The notes under the pieces: model-generated | Told to the model about the DNA's origin: nothing | Databases searched by the model: none | What the model saw: only the letters and a program-made list of their open reading frames with translations | Program-made: the position numbers and the translations under genes | Part shown: positions 45,901-57,419 of the stretch, piece by piece | Numbering within the stretch: the first letter of the stretch is position 1 | How the letters are laid out: each line of letters opens with the position of its first letter | Assembly (NCBI GenBank): GCA_000611775.1 | Contig: KK106982.1 | Location: 3,872,858-3,936,857, forward strand | Length of the DNA: 64,000 nt | Origin: Umbilicaria muhlenbergii | Taxonomy: Eukaryota > Ascomycota > Lecanoromycetes > Umbilicariales > Umbilicariaceae | Reading direction: 5' to 3'

Positions 45901-48900
45901 ACCGAGCCGTCGTCTCATCCTTTGCTACTGATGCTGTCGCGGGCTTCTTGCCACCAGCAGCTGTCGATGGGGTTAGCTGTCCAGGTGTGTCCGTAGGGCC
46001 AACAATGGACTCGTTTATGCTCGTCGTAGGATCACTTGATTCTGCTGCAACGTCGTCTCGACTAATGAATCCAAACACCTCGTTGGCTTCGTCGCTCCCA
46101 AGAGCATAGCCCTTAATCCTCGTGGCTGCCTTCCACGAGTCTGGAAGGCTCTTCTGTAAAAGAATTTCCTCCCATACACACGCCCGATGCAAGCGACCGA
46201 GGCTCTTGACGATTTTGATGTACATGTCCGTTAGGTTGACCTGACTGAATACTGTATGGCTCGACCGAGGGTTGTATATCGGGGGCGAGAATGTTTCTGA
46301 TAAGACATTGCATAGTGTCTGCACAGATACCAAAGACTTGACGAGTAATGTACCGTTAGCAGGGAGGCTTGACTGGGAGGGCCCATTGGATATGGTTCGA
46401 TCTGAAGACGTGAAAGGCGCGAAGAACGCAGATCCATTGCTGTGGTTCATCAATGGCTCGAGCATGTCCGCTGCGATCTGTGTGCGTCTAACCAGTGAAG
46501 GAAACACGAGATGAGGCTTTTGCTCGGCGAGCATGTGAAGAACTCTTGCAACTTCCTGACTGGCGTCCTGACTGTTGAAATCATATGGCAGTGTTGGCAT
46601 TGTTGCAAAGTCAAGTACAAAGTCAAGCCCCCCAAGTTCGACAAAAGAAGAACACAGAGAAGTGTTTTCGAAGAATCCAGCCAGAAATTTGACAGCCACG
46701 TTGATGTAAGTAGATACGGTAGGCCCTTCCTGATCGTCCTCTCTATCGACAATCTCTTCTGCATTGATTGTCCGTTCAAAGTCTGCAAGAGCTTCGTGTA
46801 CCTCAACTTCCGAGGATAATGGAGCATCGCCCATCACGATGTCCTCACTGCTGTTGCGCTTTGCTTTCCAAACGTGCTCGGCATATAGAGGGCCCATGTC
46901 CTGAAGTAGGGACTTTGCTCCGCCAGCAACTAGTATTTGCCCGTTAGCGCCTTCGGTCCATAGCTTAGCACCGACTCCTTTTCCCCACGCGCGTGATTTG
47001 CAAAGGTAGCCGACACGGGCAGTCATAATCATGACCGAGTTCATCACGGCTTTCTTTAGAGGTGGGTGATGTCGCACTAACTCGTCGAAAGAGTTACCCA
47101 GGATTCTTGGAAGATCGACCTCGGAAGTCATAGACTTGACGTGCTCGGGGCTCTCGAAGATCTCGAAAAAGCTATCAAGTGCGCCTGATGCTTGAAATAA
47201 TTCCATGCCGGATGTATTTAAACATATGGCTCCGAAAGCCTGGGGGATCGTGACTATGGCGTCTGTTGCCGGAAGAATCCCCTGGGCGAGCGGTCTCTTT
47301 TCTTGGCGTACAATTCTGACCTTTCGGGGACGTGTAGCAGTAGGGGATTCATCTGAGTTGACCGCTCCATCTCCTCCATGGATGATTATTGGCGTGTCCT
47401 CGGTATCAATTGACGGAGATGGGGCGACGGTCTGAGCGCCCTCCTGCGCCTCTTTCTTAGACTCCTCGGTGGCAATGATGGGCTTCGAGGTGACTGCCTC
47501 GAGGAGCCCCTTACTCAATCCAGCTTCTGCGATCACAGCGTAACTGGTGGGTTCATTATGTATGAAACTACTTAGGATATTGACAGCGCCACTCCACACG
47601 TTAGAGCCGAATGCTTGAGCATTGACGATGACTGTACGAAGACCACCTAGTAGCTGCGGAGAGTCTATAAGGTTCCGTAACAGCCTGTCAAAATTACCGC
47701 TACCGTGCTGCATCATGTGGTTGACGAATTTAAACAGCCAGCGCAGTGTCTGCTGCTGGAAATAGGGGATTTGGTAATCGATGACCTGGTTGCGATGGTC
47801 TAGTGGTAAACCGTATCCAGATTGTGACTTTTCCAGCGAAGACTGAACCTCATATGCAGTGAGGTCGGAGATTGTATCCAATCCCTTGGAATTTGCAAAT
47901 GTTTGAAAGGCGTCCCGAACCGTGTAGATGATGGTATTCAGGAAAGTTAGAACCTTTGGGTGATTCCGCTCTGCTTTTTGAGTACGCAGTATGAGAATCT
48001 CGATCAGGATGTCTAACAATCCGGCTGCCACCAGCGTCTCTCCTGTCCGGGGTGTAAAGGCTGGTAAGGCCTCGAGTAGAGAAAACAGAGCGTCACGCCA
48101 TTCGTCACCCTCCATACCGTCGCCTTCGACGTCCTCGACACTCATGTCCGCCACAGCTTTACGGAGGATGTAGAACAGTACGCCATGATTGACATTGACA
48201 TTTAGCGCAGCACAAACGTCTGGAGCCTTGCTTTTATGTTTAGCTAGTGCTTCCAGAGCACCAAGAGCCAAGGTCTGTAGTCCGATCGGGATGCCAGCAC
48301 CTCCGTGGCCAGGTGGGTGCACGAGGTCTGCCAGCTGGTATGCAAGCTGTAACCTCCGCGGTTCGTCAGAGTCTTGTTGGAGTATCTTCTGTTGGAACGT
48401 GACTTCCGGATAGATGTATGCCAGATTTATGATGGCGAGAATGCGGATGGCGAGAATCTCTCGTCTTGTGGAGAGAGAATATGTGAGCGCTCGCGCGGTT
48501 CGCAGCCTACATAGCAGATCATACTGGGAGTCTTTTGGGAGCTCTGGGAGTGTGGTTTTCAGAATTTGATCCAGGTCTGTGGATGCTATCCTTGAAAGGG
48601 GCACTTCGATTATCTTCATTCCTCCCGAAGCTGGCTCCTCGGCTGTTATAACCGGAAGAGCAGTAGATGTGCCGGGCGACTCCTCCGAGCTTGAGAGCCG
48701 ACTCGGCCGAGACACACCGGAGGCTCGTCGATTCGGAGTGGGTGTAGCCGGTACTGAGGGAACGGGACCGACCCAGGCACCCTCGGCGGAGGCTTTCTGG
48801 TCATCGGTTGTTGATGATGGTGCCTGATAGTAAGTGAGACAAACACTACCCCAGTCCTCCCACTTTGAGTCTATTTGCTCTCTCGCTTTCTGTCCCTTGG

Positions 48901-49802
48901 CTTTATGGGTGAGGCCGTTCGCAGCTAAAGTTTCATCCCTAGCCATGGCCAGTAGATCGTTGGCATGTATGAGGTTTGCCGGGTTTTGCCGATTAGAAAC
49001 ATTCGAAGGACCCCTATCCTTTCCCCTTGGAGTGGGCGTTGTGGCTGGAATCGATGTCGAGCCTGAGGTCGGAGGCGGCAGATATTTAACAAATGGCACT
49101 GCCAATTTCTGCACCTTTTCCAGATCGATGTTATAGTGACTTGCCAAAAGTGCATTATTAAGATGTTGACTAGCATTGGCGCCGCGCTGGCGAGATGCAT
49201 GGTAGCGTTGGGCCAAACGGACAGCTAGACGAAGGGTGCAGGACAATAATGACAACGAGGTAGTATTAAGGATTTCTCCAAGTCGATCACTGCTGTTGTA
49301 AAGACTCCGGTTGCCGCAATTTTCCAGCAGCATCCGCGAGAAGTTCAGGATTGTCTCCACCAACTCTCGATCGCCCTCTGGCCCGAACCCTAATAGATCC
49401 AACGTTTCATCACTACTCCCAGCGGAAACGACTTTTCCCTCCTCTGGTGTCCCTTTTAATAACAGCGCACGAGTAAAGGGTTGCGTCTGTGGCCCAGAGT
49501 TAAGGCTGTACTCCTGTATGAAGTGCTCAAGGATGTTGTCAAAGCGGTTGAGTAAAGGTATCCAGTGGTAGAGATCTCCCCTGGGAAAAGGCCATCGAAT
49601 CGGGAATGTGAGGAGGTGTGCGGGTAGTTGCGGAAGGGGAAGCTCTGTAGCAGTAGTGATGAACGTGGCCAGTGCCGGAGACTGTAACATCGTGATAGTA
49701 AGCCTGATAGTATTCTTCGCTCGAGATTAGTAGCCATCATGAGCCGACACTTACGAGAGTGGCTTCGTGCTTAGGGCCCGCTGCCTTCTTGATTCTCCCC
49801 AT
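36939..49802 (-). CDS. TOM1: Giant HECT E3 ubiquitin ligase, TOM1/HUWE1 type
   Basis: Ubiquitin ligase of about 4,152 aa, the largest gene here. Exons: 49802-49755, 49681-45634, 45578-41667, 41610-41545, 41490-41347, 41288-37488, 37436-37092, 37033-36939; introns 51-73 nt and all phases close. The N-terminus ([20 protein letters not shown]) and following helical repeats match the DUF908/DUF913 region. A UBA-like segment lies near 1544-1582 ([19 protein letters not shown]). Very acidic tracts occupy about 2430-2720. A DUF4414-like ubiquitin-binding helical region ([19 protein letters not shown]) follows, then a Lys/Glu coiled coil. The HECT domain is 3790-4152, with catalytic Cys4119 in SSHTCFNQLDLPEY and the usual GFA end. 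Yeast Tom1 acts in mRNA export, histone and ribosomal-protein turnover. The two small acidic exons at 41.4-41.6 kb are easily missed. Confidence 0.95.
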
Positions 49803-50699
49803 TGTCGCTACCGAGAGAATGTGATAGAATCATGTGAAAGTCTACCAATCCGTAGCCAGCAAAGATTCACGCGTTTCTTCCAGGCTCCAAGCGGACCAAA
49901 CAGGTGAGAATATCCTAGATGTTCGTGTTTTGAGGGTGGTGATGTAGAGTGACTGAAACGTTTGGCGTTGCTATGAGGTCAGTACTTTCAGCGGGGAGAC
50001 TTTACCTCAGTGTGTTGAAGATTTTCTAACACTAAAACGAGAAGCTCTTTGATAAAAGGTTTCCACGGCCAGGGTATGGCGAATAGAAGAATAAGAGCCG
50101 TCCTAGGTGTTGTTGGGCAATGTTATGGTGAGTGGATGAGGAGTGCCTGAAGCTCGCAGATAGATGACAAGGCGTTAGCGGTGCAGGTCGCTTTCCTTGC
50201 TCTATAACCGCAAGGGAGATCGGGAGTGAAGTATCTTCTATGACAGCAGTCTCGACACTTCCTCACATTACAAGAGATGATGTGGGGTGATGTCGCGGTG
50301 AAAGACGATTCCGCAGCTCGAGGTTTCGATCATCTATGAAATGTTCTGGAAGCTCCGCAACTAGCGCCACTACCATTCCGGAGCCTCTTCAGTGCCAAAT
50401 AATACGGCTGAATAATCCCAGCGCTCTCGATAGCTCTCGATACGTAACACCATCACCTTGCTTCTTCACAGTTACTTCGTACCTTGCTCCAGTATACTAT
50501 ATTCACCCAGCTTTGGTGCAATTCTTGATTCGAGATTGGAGACATGATAGTGCAATCGACCGAGTTTGTACTATCCTACGACCATCTATGCAGCTAAGAA
50601 AGTTCGCAATTTGCACAGGGATGAAAGCAAGCAAAAGCAGTCAAGCACCAAAGCTCAGCTAACTCCCCCAGCAAGCTCCATACTAGAAACCCAGCATTT
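49803..50699. other. Intergenic, HECT ligase promoter
   Basis: About 900 bases upstream of the HECT ligase and downstream of the oxygenase gene. Short ORFs only; nothing recognised. Confidence 0.5.
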
Positions 50700-53600
50700 T
50701 TACTTCTTCAGCGGCGGCAACCCCCCATCCCATTGCACCTTCATCGTCGTAGGAAAGGGGAAATAGCTCGAGTGATCGGCCGTCATGTACATCGTGAACC
50801 CGTTGATCACTACCTTTTTTATTTCACCTTGGTTGCCAGGCACCCGCCTCAGACCGTCCAGCTTACCAATCGTCTTCAACATGGTCGTCATAGCTATTTT
50901 ACTCACCTCATAGCCTAAGCAGGTGTGTGGCCCCATACCATAATGGATATAGGACTCCAATTCCCGGTGGAGATTGACCTTTTCAGGTTCTGGGAAGACC
51001 TCCGGATCCATAGAAGCAGTGATCTGGGCAACTTGTTAACATCTGATAGGAGCTTTCGTGGCCTGGAGGCCGCTCGTTGAAGACTTACGCAGTTTACCAT
51101 GACTCTCTGGCCGGCTTTCAGGTTGAGAGTCTTTCCTCCATCTTCGATAGTTGTATCAGTAGCTACATCGCGATATAAGCCAACTGTGGCTCTCATTCGC
51201 GAGCCCTCTAAGAAGCTAGTACAGAAGTTAGTTATTTGCTATGTGAATTTCTGAATGAGTATACACTCACTAATGCAATATAGCGTCGTCGGCCTTACGC
51301 AGTGTTTCTTCGTCGGTCTCTTCTGGATCGAGTTTGGCCAATTTGTTAATCTCCTCGAGGTGTTCTTTAGCTTCTTCCGAAAGATAATAGTCTAGCGTCT
51401 GCGCGAACAGCTGAGCCTGATTCGCCACCTATTGACCCATTAACAATGCACAATAACGTAGTTGCTTGATGTCCTACCATGCCGCCTGCAGTGGGCAGAA
51501 TCTGAGACCACACAACGTCTTTCACGCCAAGGCCACTCTTGAGCAGTTCATCGACCATATGCATGCCGTACTGGGAGAGTGGTGTGTGCTGGTGAAAGCG
51601 CCCGAAATGGCTAGCGAGGGCACCAAATCCGTGGACTGGCTCAACCATAGCCTGGATCGTTTCGCCGAGCTGTTTAGTAACAGTACGAGCAGCCTTGCGC
51701 AGTGGGAAGCTCTTTGCTGGGTCAGCATCGAAGAAAATGCAGATGAACACCACTGCCATGACCATATAGAGCTCTTGTTCGGAAAAGAGCCCGTGGGGAT
51801 GCGCGTCATTCTTCAATGGAAAGCTAAACACATCCGCCGCGAAGTGGGCCTGAGCAACGTTACCGACGTCCCGGACAATGTCGACTTGGTTAACCCCTGC
51901 GAGCTTGTACGATTTCTGATGCAGGAGCTGTAACGTAATTTCCTCATAGAATTTCTTTATCTCCTCACGCCACTTGTCGCGGTAGAGCGCCTTGTGCATG
52001 AGCCCCCGTGACTCGGCGTTGGGTGGATCGTCTCCAGCAAGCATAAAGTCGCTGCCGTATTCTTTGCCATCATTGTGCATCAGATATTTTATTGCGGAAC
52101 CCCATGTAACTTTGAAGTCTTCTTGGTTACTGAGAATCTTGCTGGCAGCGCTGTGTGACCTAATAAAGATTAACGGTGGTATAAGTGCAGGCTCATCGAA
52201 ATTGTATTCATTGTCGATTCCTAGCTTGGTAAGGATATCCCTGTTCTTGGACGGAGTGTGTAACGGAAAGTGGGCGTAAACCGAGTTGGGCTGGAAGTAA
52301 TTCGGGAACGCTCGAAGGAAAAGCTTGTAAAAGACGTGTCCTCCATCGACGGCCGTGTCGGAGCTTGCTTCGTTGTAGCCCCAGTTAGTGAGATTCTTGG
52401 GAGTGTAGTCAACCGTGTAGAAACGATCTCCGCGGACAAGAGCCGTAGCGTCGGATAGGATTGCCCGAGACGTGGTGTAAGAAGCACAGAGACCGCTACC
52501 AACCATAGGGCTTTTGGCTTCCTCGATGACTACGCCAGGGTACAACTCAACGTGATCGGGTGTATCGTAGAGATGCTTCAACTGCTCAACAACATCCTTA
52601 TCCCTGTTGATGCTTTCGAAGGTTTCATGCTTTGCCAGGTTGAAGAAAGACCGCAGCTCGTTGAGGGTGGCCAGATTCCATGAACGGGCCTGTTTAATCC
52701 CGAGTATCTCAACTGCCCGGAGTATCTCAGGGACCCCATTTGCACCGAATGATCCGGCGACATCCTTTACACTGTCGGTCAAAATCTTCACAAGCGCGGC
52801 ATCATCAAAAGCATTGTCCGGGCCACGTTGCAGCTTTGCGAAAGGACGGTGCTGCGGATCCTCAGGTATCCCTTGCTCCCATTTCCGAAGTCCTTGCAGA
52901 ACTTCGTCCTCAGTAAGGGTTTTAGGGTCTTTACCGGGGAACATGTCTCTGTAGGCTTCATTCGTCCACTTGTCATCGCGCTCTGAGATAGCTGCATGCC
53001 ATCTGTAAATCAGGTTGAATTCTGCAGACACCTGGTTGCCAGTCGCTTCGGCAGCGCCTTTCCTGTTTTCTTGAATGCGCGGATCAAGGTCCCAAATCTC
53101 GCTGGGGTCGGTCAAACCCAGGATTGTCCTGACATAGTCTTTCAGGATGCAGTTGATGTACAGACCGCACGTGATGAGGCGTCCAGTCTGGAATAAATCA
53201 TTGTCATACTTCGCCCAAGCTTTCTTCGTTTGCTCATCAGAAAGTCCTTCCTTTGGCTTGGCGAACCTTTCAGACTCGTTGATGAGTGCAAGTTGCTCAA
53301 CAACGTAGTTGTGGAATCGGTTGAACATGATCAGAAGGACGCCCACTCCCGGTGGAAAGCCCAGAAGGCGCTTCTCGGCGAAGCAGTCAGCTTTTAGCTT
53401 ACCATCCTTGAGGGTCCGCATTGCGTTTTGGTCGAGCTGGTTACTCCCGTAAAGTGGCGCAAGGTCTAAATACGATGAAGTCGTCGAGATATTTGGGTCT
53501 TTGTGGCTGGTGCGGAAGAGATCTATACAAACCCGGCCGGTTAGTCTTCGCAGCATTGGCTACAAGGAGTAGCCTACCATGAATGATGATCGAAGCCAGA

Positions 53601-54369
53601 TAGAAGAGCATGCTGGATATCTTATTTGGATGCGGTTTGAATTCCTTCCGTACCATGACAGTGTCAAAGAGGACCCCCGCATCAGGAGGATCAGCAGGCA
53701 TCAAGGTCTGTGGGCGAACACTCCGGGCATAGGGAGTATTTGCAGCTCCCACGTGAGGGAACATATAGTTCTGTAGGCTGTAATTAGCACCAATGACTTC
53801 GATGATAAGGCGAGAAACCTAACATTACGGGACCCGTCAGCTTCTCGATAAGCATTTTCGGCTCCCAGATAGCTGCAAAAACGTTAACATGCAATGTAAT
53901 AACAGGTTGAGAGTTTATAACTTACGACAGTGGGGGATGGGCCAAGTCGTCCCACAAGGAATTGATCAAACCCTCAGACAACTGCATCCCGTTCTTCGAG
54001 GACGATGGAAGCCTGCTGTTGTACTGTAGAATGAGAGTTAGCTGGGAAGAAAAGGCCGAGTGTTTTGGTGCTATCTACCTGAATAAGCCTTTCCATTAGA
54101 TATGTTCTATCGTCCACAGGTTTGCCGGAGATCTCAAGCATCTTGGCCTCGAGTAGAGTCTTCACATCTTTGAGACTCGTCGAGGATATATCATGAAAGA
54201 CTCCCGTCTCCGTTGGAGGTGCAATGTAAGTGCCATCTCCGGTCTGCGTGGGTAACGGTCTGAAAGCAGCTTTGATGACACCACCAATTGAAGCGATCAT
54301 ATTCTCAACCTCCTGTCTCTTTGAGGTGTGCTCCAGAGGCGCGTCGGGCAAGGAATACTGGCCAGCCAT
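50700..54369 (-). CDS. Psi-producing fatty acid oxygenase, PpoA / 5,8-linoleate diol synthase type
   Basis: Bifunctional oxylipin enzyme of 1,094 aa. Exons: 54369-54079, 54023-53926, 53872-53824, 53770-53578, 53522-51478, 51428-51271, 51215-51089, 51023-50700. The N-terminal haem peroxidase domain has distal His210 (IIIHDLFRTSHKDP), catalytic Tyr383 and proximal His386 (NLIYRWH). The C-terminal P450-like domain has haem-thiolate Cys1022 in YGMGPHTCLGYEV. Splicing at 51477-51429 creates VANQAQ at 893-898, the Asn/Gln motif linked in Aspergillus 5,8-diol synthases to hydroperoxide isomerisation. This points to a PpoA-like enzyme making 8-hydroperoxy then 5,8-dihydroxy linoleic acid, rather than the 10-dioxygenase PpoC. 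Such oxylipins control sporulation and secondary metabolism. All catalytic residues I know are intact. Confidence 0.94.
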
Positions 54370-55731
54370 GATGAGTGGTGGTATTTAGAATATCCTGTCA
54401 ATGAGTTTCAACACGGGCTGACGTCGACTAAAAGAGCAAGAGTTAGAACTGGGCATCGGGACTGATTGAATTTTACCTGCAATCTAATGTCCAGCGTCTT
54501 CTGAGGTTTGGGGATAAAGTAGATGACGAGCGGAGTAAGAAACGAGGAGAGTAAGATAACAAAGGTAGTTGGCGTCATAAACACAATGGAAGGCCAACAT
54601 CGCCGGATATGAATGTAAGCCCTCGGGGGTTCAAAATGATGCTCTACAGACAAGCCATGACAACGGAAAACAAGCGTTTACACATGGGCAGCATCAGAAG
54701 GGAAATCATGCGCGCCTGGCCAGACTTAATTCAAAGCAGAAGCAGCAGATGCTAGTAGGTTACGACCCAATGGACAACGAGAGTGAAGCCTGCGCTGACA
54801 TGTAAGAATGGAGTCATCCACTTACCGAAAAGCGCAATGCTATCCAAGCTGCCACGTAGGTTCCGCGGGTAGTGTAGTAAAGATAATGAGACAAAGAAAA
54901 ATGGGGTCCAGACGTGCAGGTACATGAAGATATATCATTCTCGAGGCTGACAAGGCGTCGAGGCGTCGAGGCGTCGAGGCAGCCATGGCGCGTCAGCCAG
55001 CTGGGGGGGCTGAGGGCTAGACTGGGTCAGCTCTCGCATTCAGCTTTCGCTAATGCAGACTGGGAGGTTTGTAGCACAGCCCGGTGGAACCAATGGGACA
55101 TCGTTATTGTTGTAGCACCATCTGCTTAGGCCGGCGTTGGTCGAGGTGTGGAGGTGAGCGATAGCGACAGCTTACGGCTCCACAATGCTCGACGCCCAGC
55201 GCTCAATCGGGGCAATACACCCGTTTCTATTCGACGGTATTTGGGGAAGTGCCAGCCAAGGGCACGCCGCCCCCAACACGGCTTCGACTGACTGCTACAG
55301 TTGTATTTGTCGGAGGACTTGGAAGGCCAATCGTTTGATATTCGACCAATTGACGTTGCGACGATCAGAAGCCACCTTGGTTCCTATCTAATCTATTCAC
55401 AATCGAACGTGGCTATGCATCTCCGCCTACTTAATTGTCGCGCCGTCCCGCATCTATGAGACGTGAAGACAACGGGGCGCCAGGCCAGGCACTACCTTCG
55501 AAACGGAGGACCCGATGGCACAGCCCGAAGGACGCCGAGGTAACGGCAACGGTTCCCCAGCCCCCAGTCACGCCAGTCTATCTTGCAAATGCGCTTAGGG
55601 TGCTTACCGTCTCCCGTATTTTCCAACCCTCCGATTTCCCGATCGGATTGGCAGCAGTAGCACAGTTTTCGGTGTCAATATTCCCGCCCTGCAGGCCATT
55701 ACGTCAATAAGCTGACTGGTTTGCCCTGGCA
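54370..55731. other. Divergent promoter region, oxygenase / TSC13
   Basis: About 1.36 kb without a supported gene. It contains an 8-bp tandem repeat at 54953. Several C/G-rich ORFs near 55435-55710 lack motifs. Confidence 0.5.
54953..54980. repeat. Tandem 8-bp GC-rich repeat
   Basis: Three perfect copies of AGGCGTCG plus a partial fourth. It sits in the region between the oxygenase and TSC13 starts. Confidence 0.85.
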
Positions 55732-56782
55732 ATGTCTGCAAAGATTCTGACCCTCTCCGTTCGTCCTCGGGGTATGCTCCTGGGAACTACCGGCAATAGT
55801 TTGTGTCATCAATTATACTGACCTTCCGCAAGGTGAACCGGTCAAGAAGCTCCCAGAAGAAAGCTCCATCACGCCCAATGGGTCAGGCGCCGAGCTCTAC
55901 GAACAGCTCGCCCGACAAGCAGGTCTCTCTGTTCACCGGTTGAGGATCACAAAGGGCAGCGATGGCACCCCTGTACCGTACAGCAAAGATGTTTCCATTC
56001 ATCAGACAGGGTTGCGAGACCAAAGTACCATCTGTGTCAAAGACCTAGGTGCGCGTCAACTCCAAAGCCAATATCAGCTAACTGGTGCTCACTGTCTCTC
56101 CAAAGGCCCTCAAATAGGATGGCGAACGGTCTATCTCGTCGAGTACCTCGGTCCCCTCCTCATCCACCCCATCATCTACCTGCTACGACCCTACATCTAC
56201 ACGAATCCCAGCTATACTTCCTTTCCGGCCGCATCTCAACTTCAGACCCTCTCCCTCGTACTTGTAACTGCCCACTTCGCAAAGCGGGAGCTCGAGACCA
56301 TCTTCATCCACCGCTTTTCGTTGGCCACGATGCCCTTCCGCAACATCTTCAAGAATTCGTTCCACTACTGGGTCCTCGCAGGCCTGAACATCGCCTTCTG
56401 GATCTACCGCCCTGGATCCCCGACCTCGAAGCCCGCTAATCCGCTCCTAGTCTACCCGGCGCTCGTTCTCTACCTTATTGGAGAGCTTGGGAATTTCAAC
56501 ACACATATTACCCTGCGGAATTTAAGGACGAGTGGGGGTAAAGAGCGCGGCATTCCTCATGGTGCAGGATTTGACTTGATCACATGCCCAAACTACATGT
56601 TTGAGGCTCTGGCATGGATCGCCATGTGGATGGTCACTGGGAGTTGGAGTACCTTGTTCTTCATTGTCCTCGGAGTGGGCCAGATGGGCGTTTGGGCGAA
56701 GAAGAAAGAGGCCAAGTACCGGAAGGAATTTGGGGACAAGTATAAGAAGAAAAGGTTCTGCATGTTACCCGGGGTTTGGTAG
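55732..56782 (+). CDS. TSC13: Very-long-chain enoyl-CoA reductase
   Basis: ER enzyme for the last step of each very-long-chain fatty acid elongation cycle, supplying sphingolipid acyl chains; 310 aa, the length of yeast Tsc13. Exons: 55732-55771, 55833-56048, 56106-56782, with introns of 61 and 57 nt. The N-terminus (MSAKILTLSVRPRGEPVKKL) leads into a ubiquitin-like region. The second intron restores CVKDLGPQIGWRTVYLVEYL. Membrane helices follow, with RELETIFIHRFSLATMPFRN carrying the conserved basic/aromatic residues, FNTHITLRNLR, and GFDLITCPNYMFEALAW with the active-site Tyr of the steroid-5-alpha-reductase-like fold. The C-terminal tail is basic (KKKEAKYRKEFGDKYKKKRF), typical of ER retention in this family. 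The large exon turns from C-rich to G-rich. Confidence 0.95.
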
Positions 56783-57419
56783 ACGTGTAGCCAGGTTGTC
56801 TTGAGGGGTATGCGAGAGAAGTAACTTCAACCCATATCTGTGAGGCATGGCTGGCCACTGGAAAAGGTATGACAGTTCATTTGCAGAGTCATATCTAGAA
56901 ATTGTCACGTAGTGGTGGGAGTCCCCCTTGTTTCTACTGGCGTGGGAGTGGACAGCCTCCCGACCCTTGTTCAGAACACCATCTTTTTCTAATGCAGGGG
57001 TGGGGCATCTGCAAGTGGTGAGCCTTCTCTGACAAGTCATATGGCTGCAGGTTTCCGTGATGGCGCTGCTGTGGGTGTGGACCAAAATAGGTAGCATCCA
57101 GCGTGATCACTGTGTAACCTCAGTCAGCCTTGCCAGTGAAACTTGTCCAAGTTGACGCATCTTCAATATCGTTGCTTCATCAGCCATTCCGCTCAAATGG
57201 TTTGGCCTCATTTTGCCCACAATGTCAACCAAGTTCTCTCATGGCTTACGAACGTTATCTGCCGTCACTCTAGAAGTTGCGGCGTTAAGGTACTATACCT
57301 AGAAAAGGCGCCTAGGGCGGGGTAGCTTACAGCCGCTGCAGCTATAATTTCATCTAAGGTTGGTTCTGTACTTCCCACATTCTTCTGCTTCCTGCACATC
57401 TGCGTGCCAGAATTGAAAG
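56783..57419. other. Intergenic, no gene seen
   Basis: Short ORFs only. It is the promoter side of the unknown gene at 57420. Confidence 0.5.
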
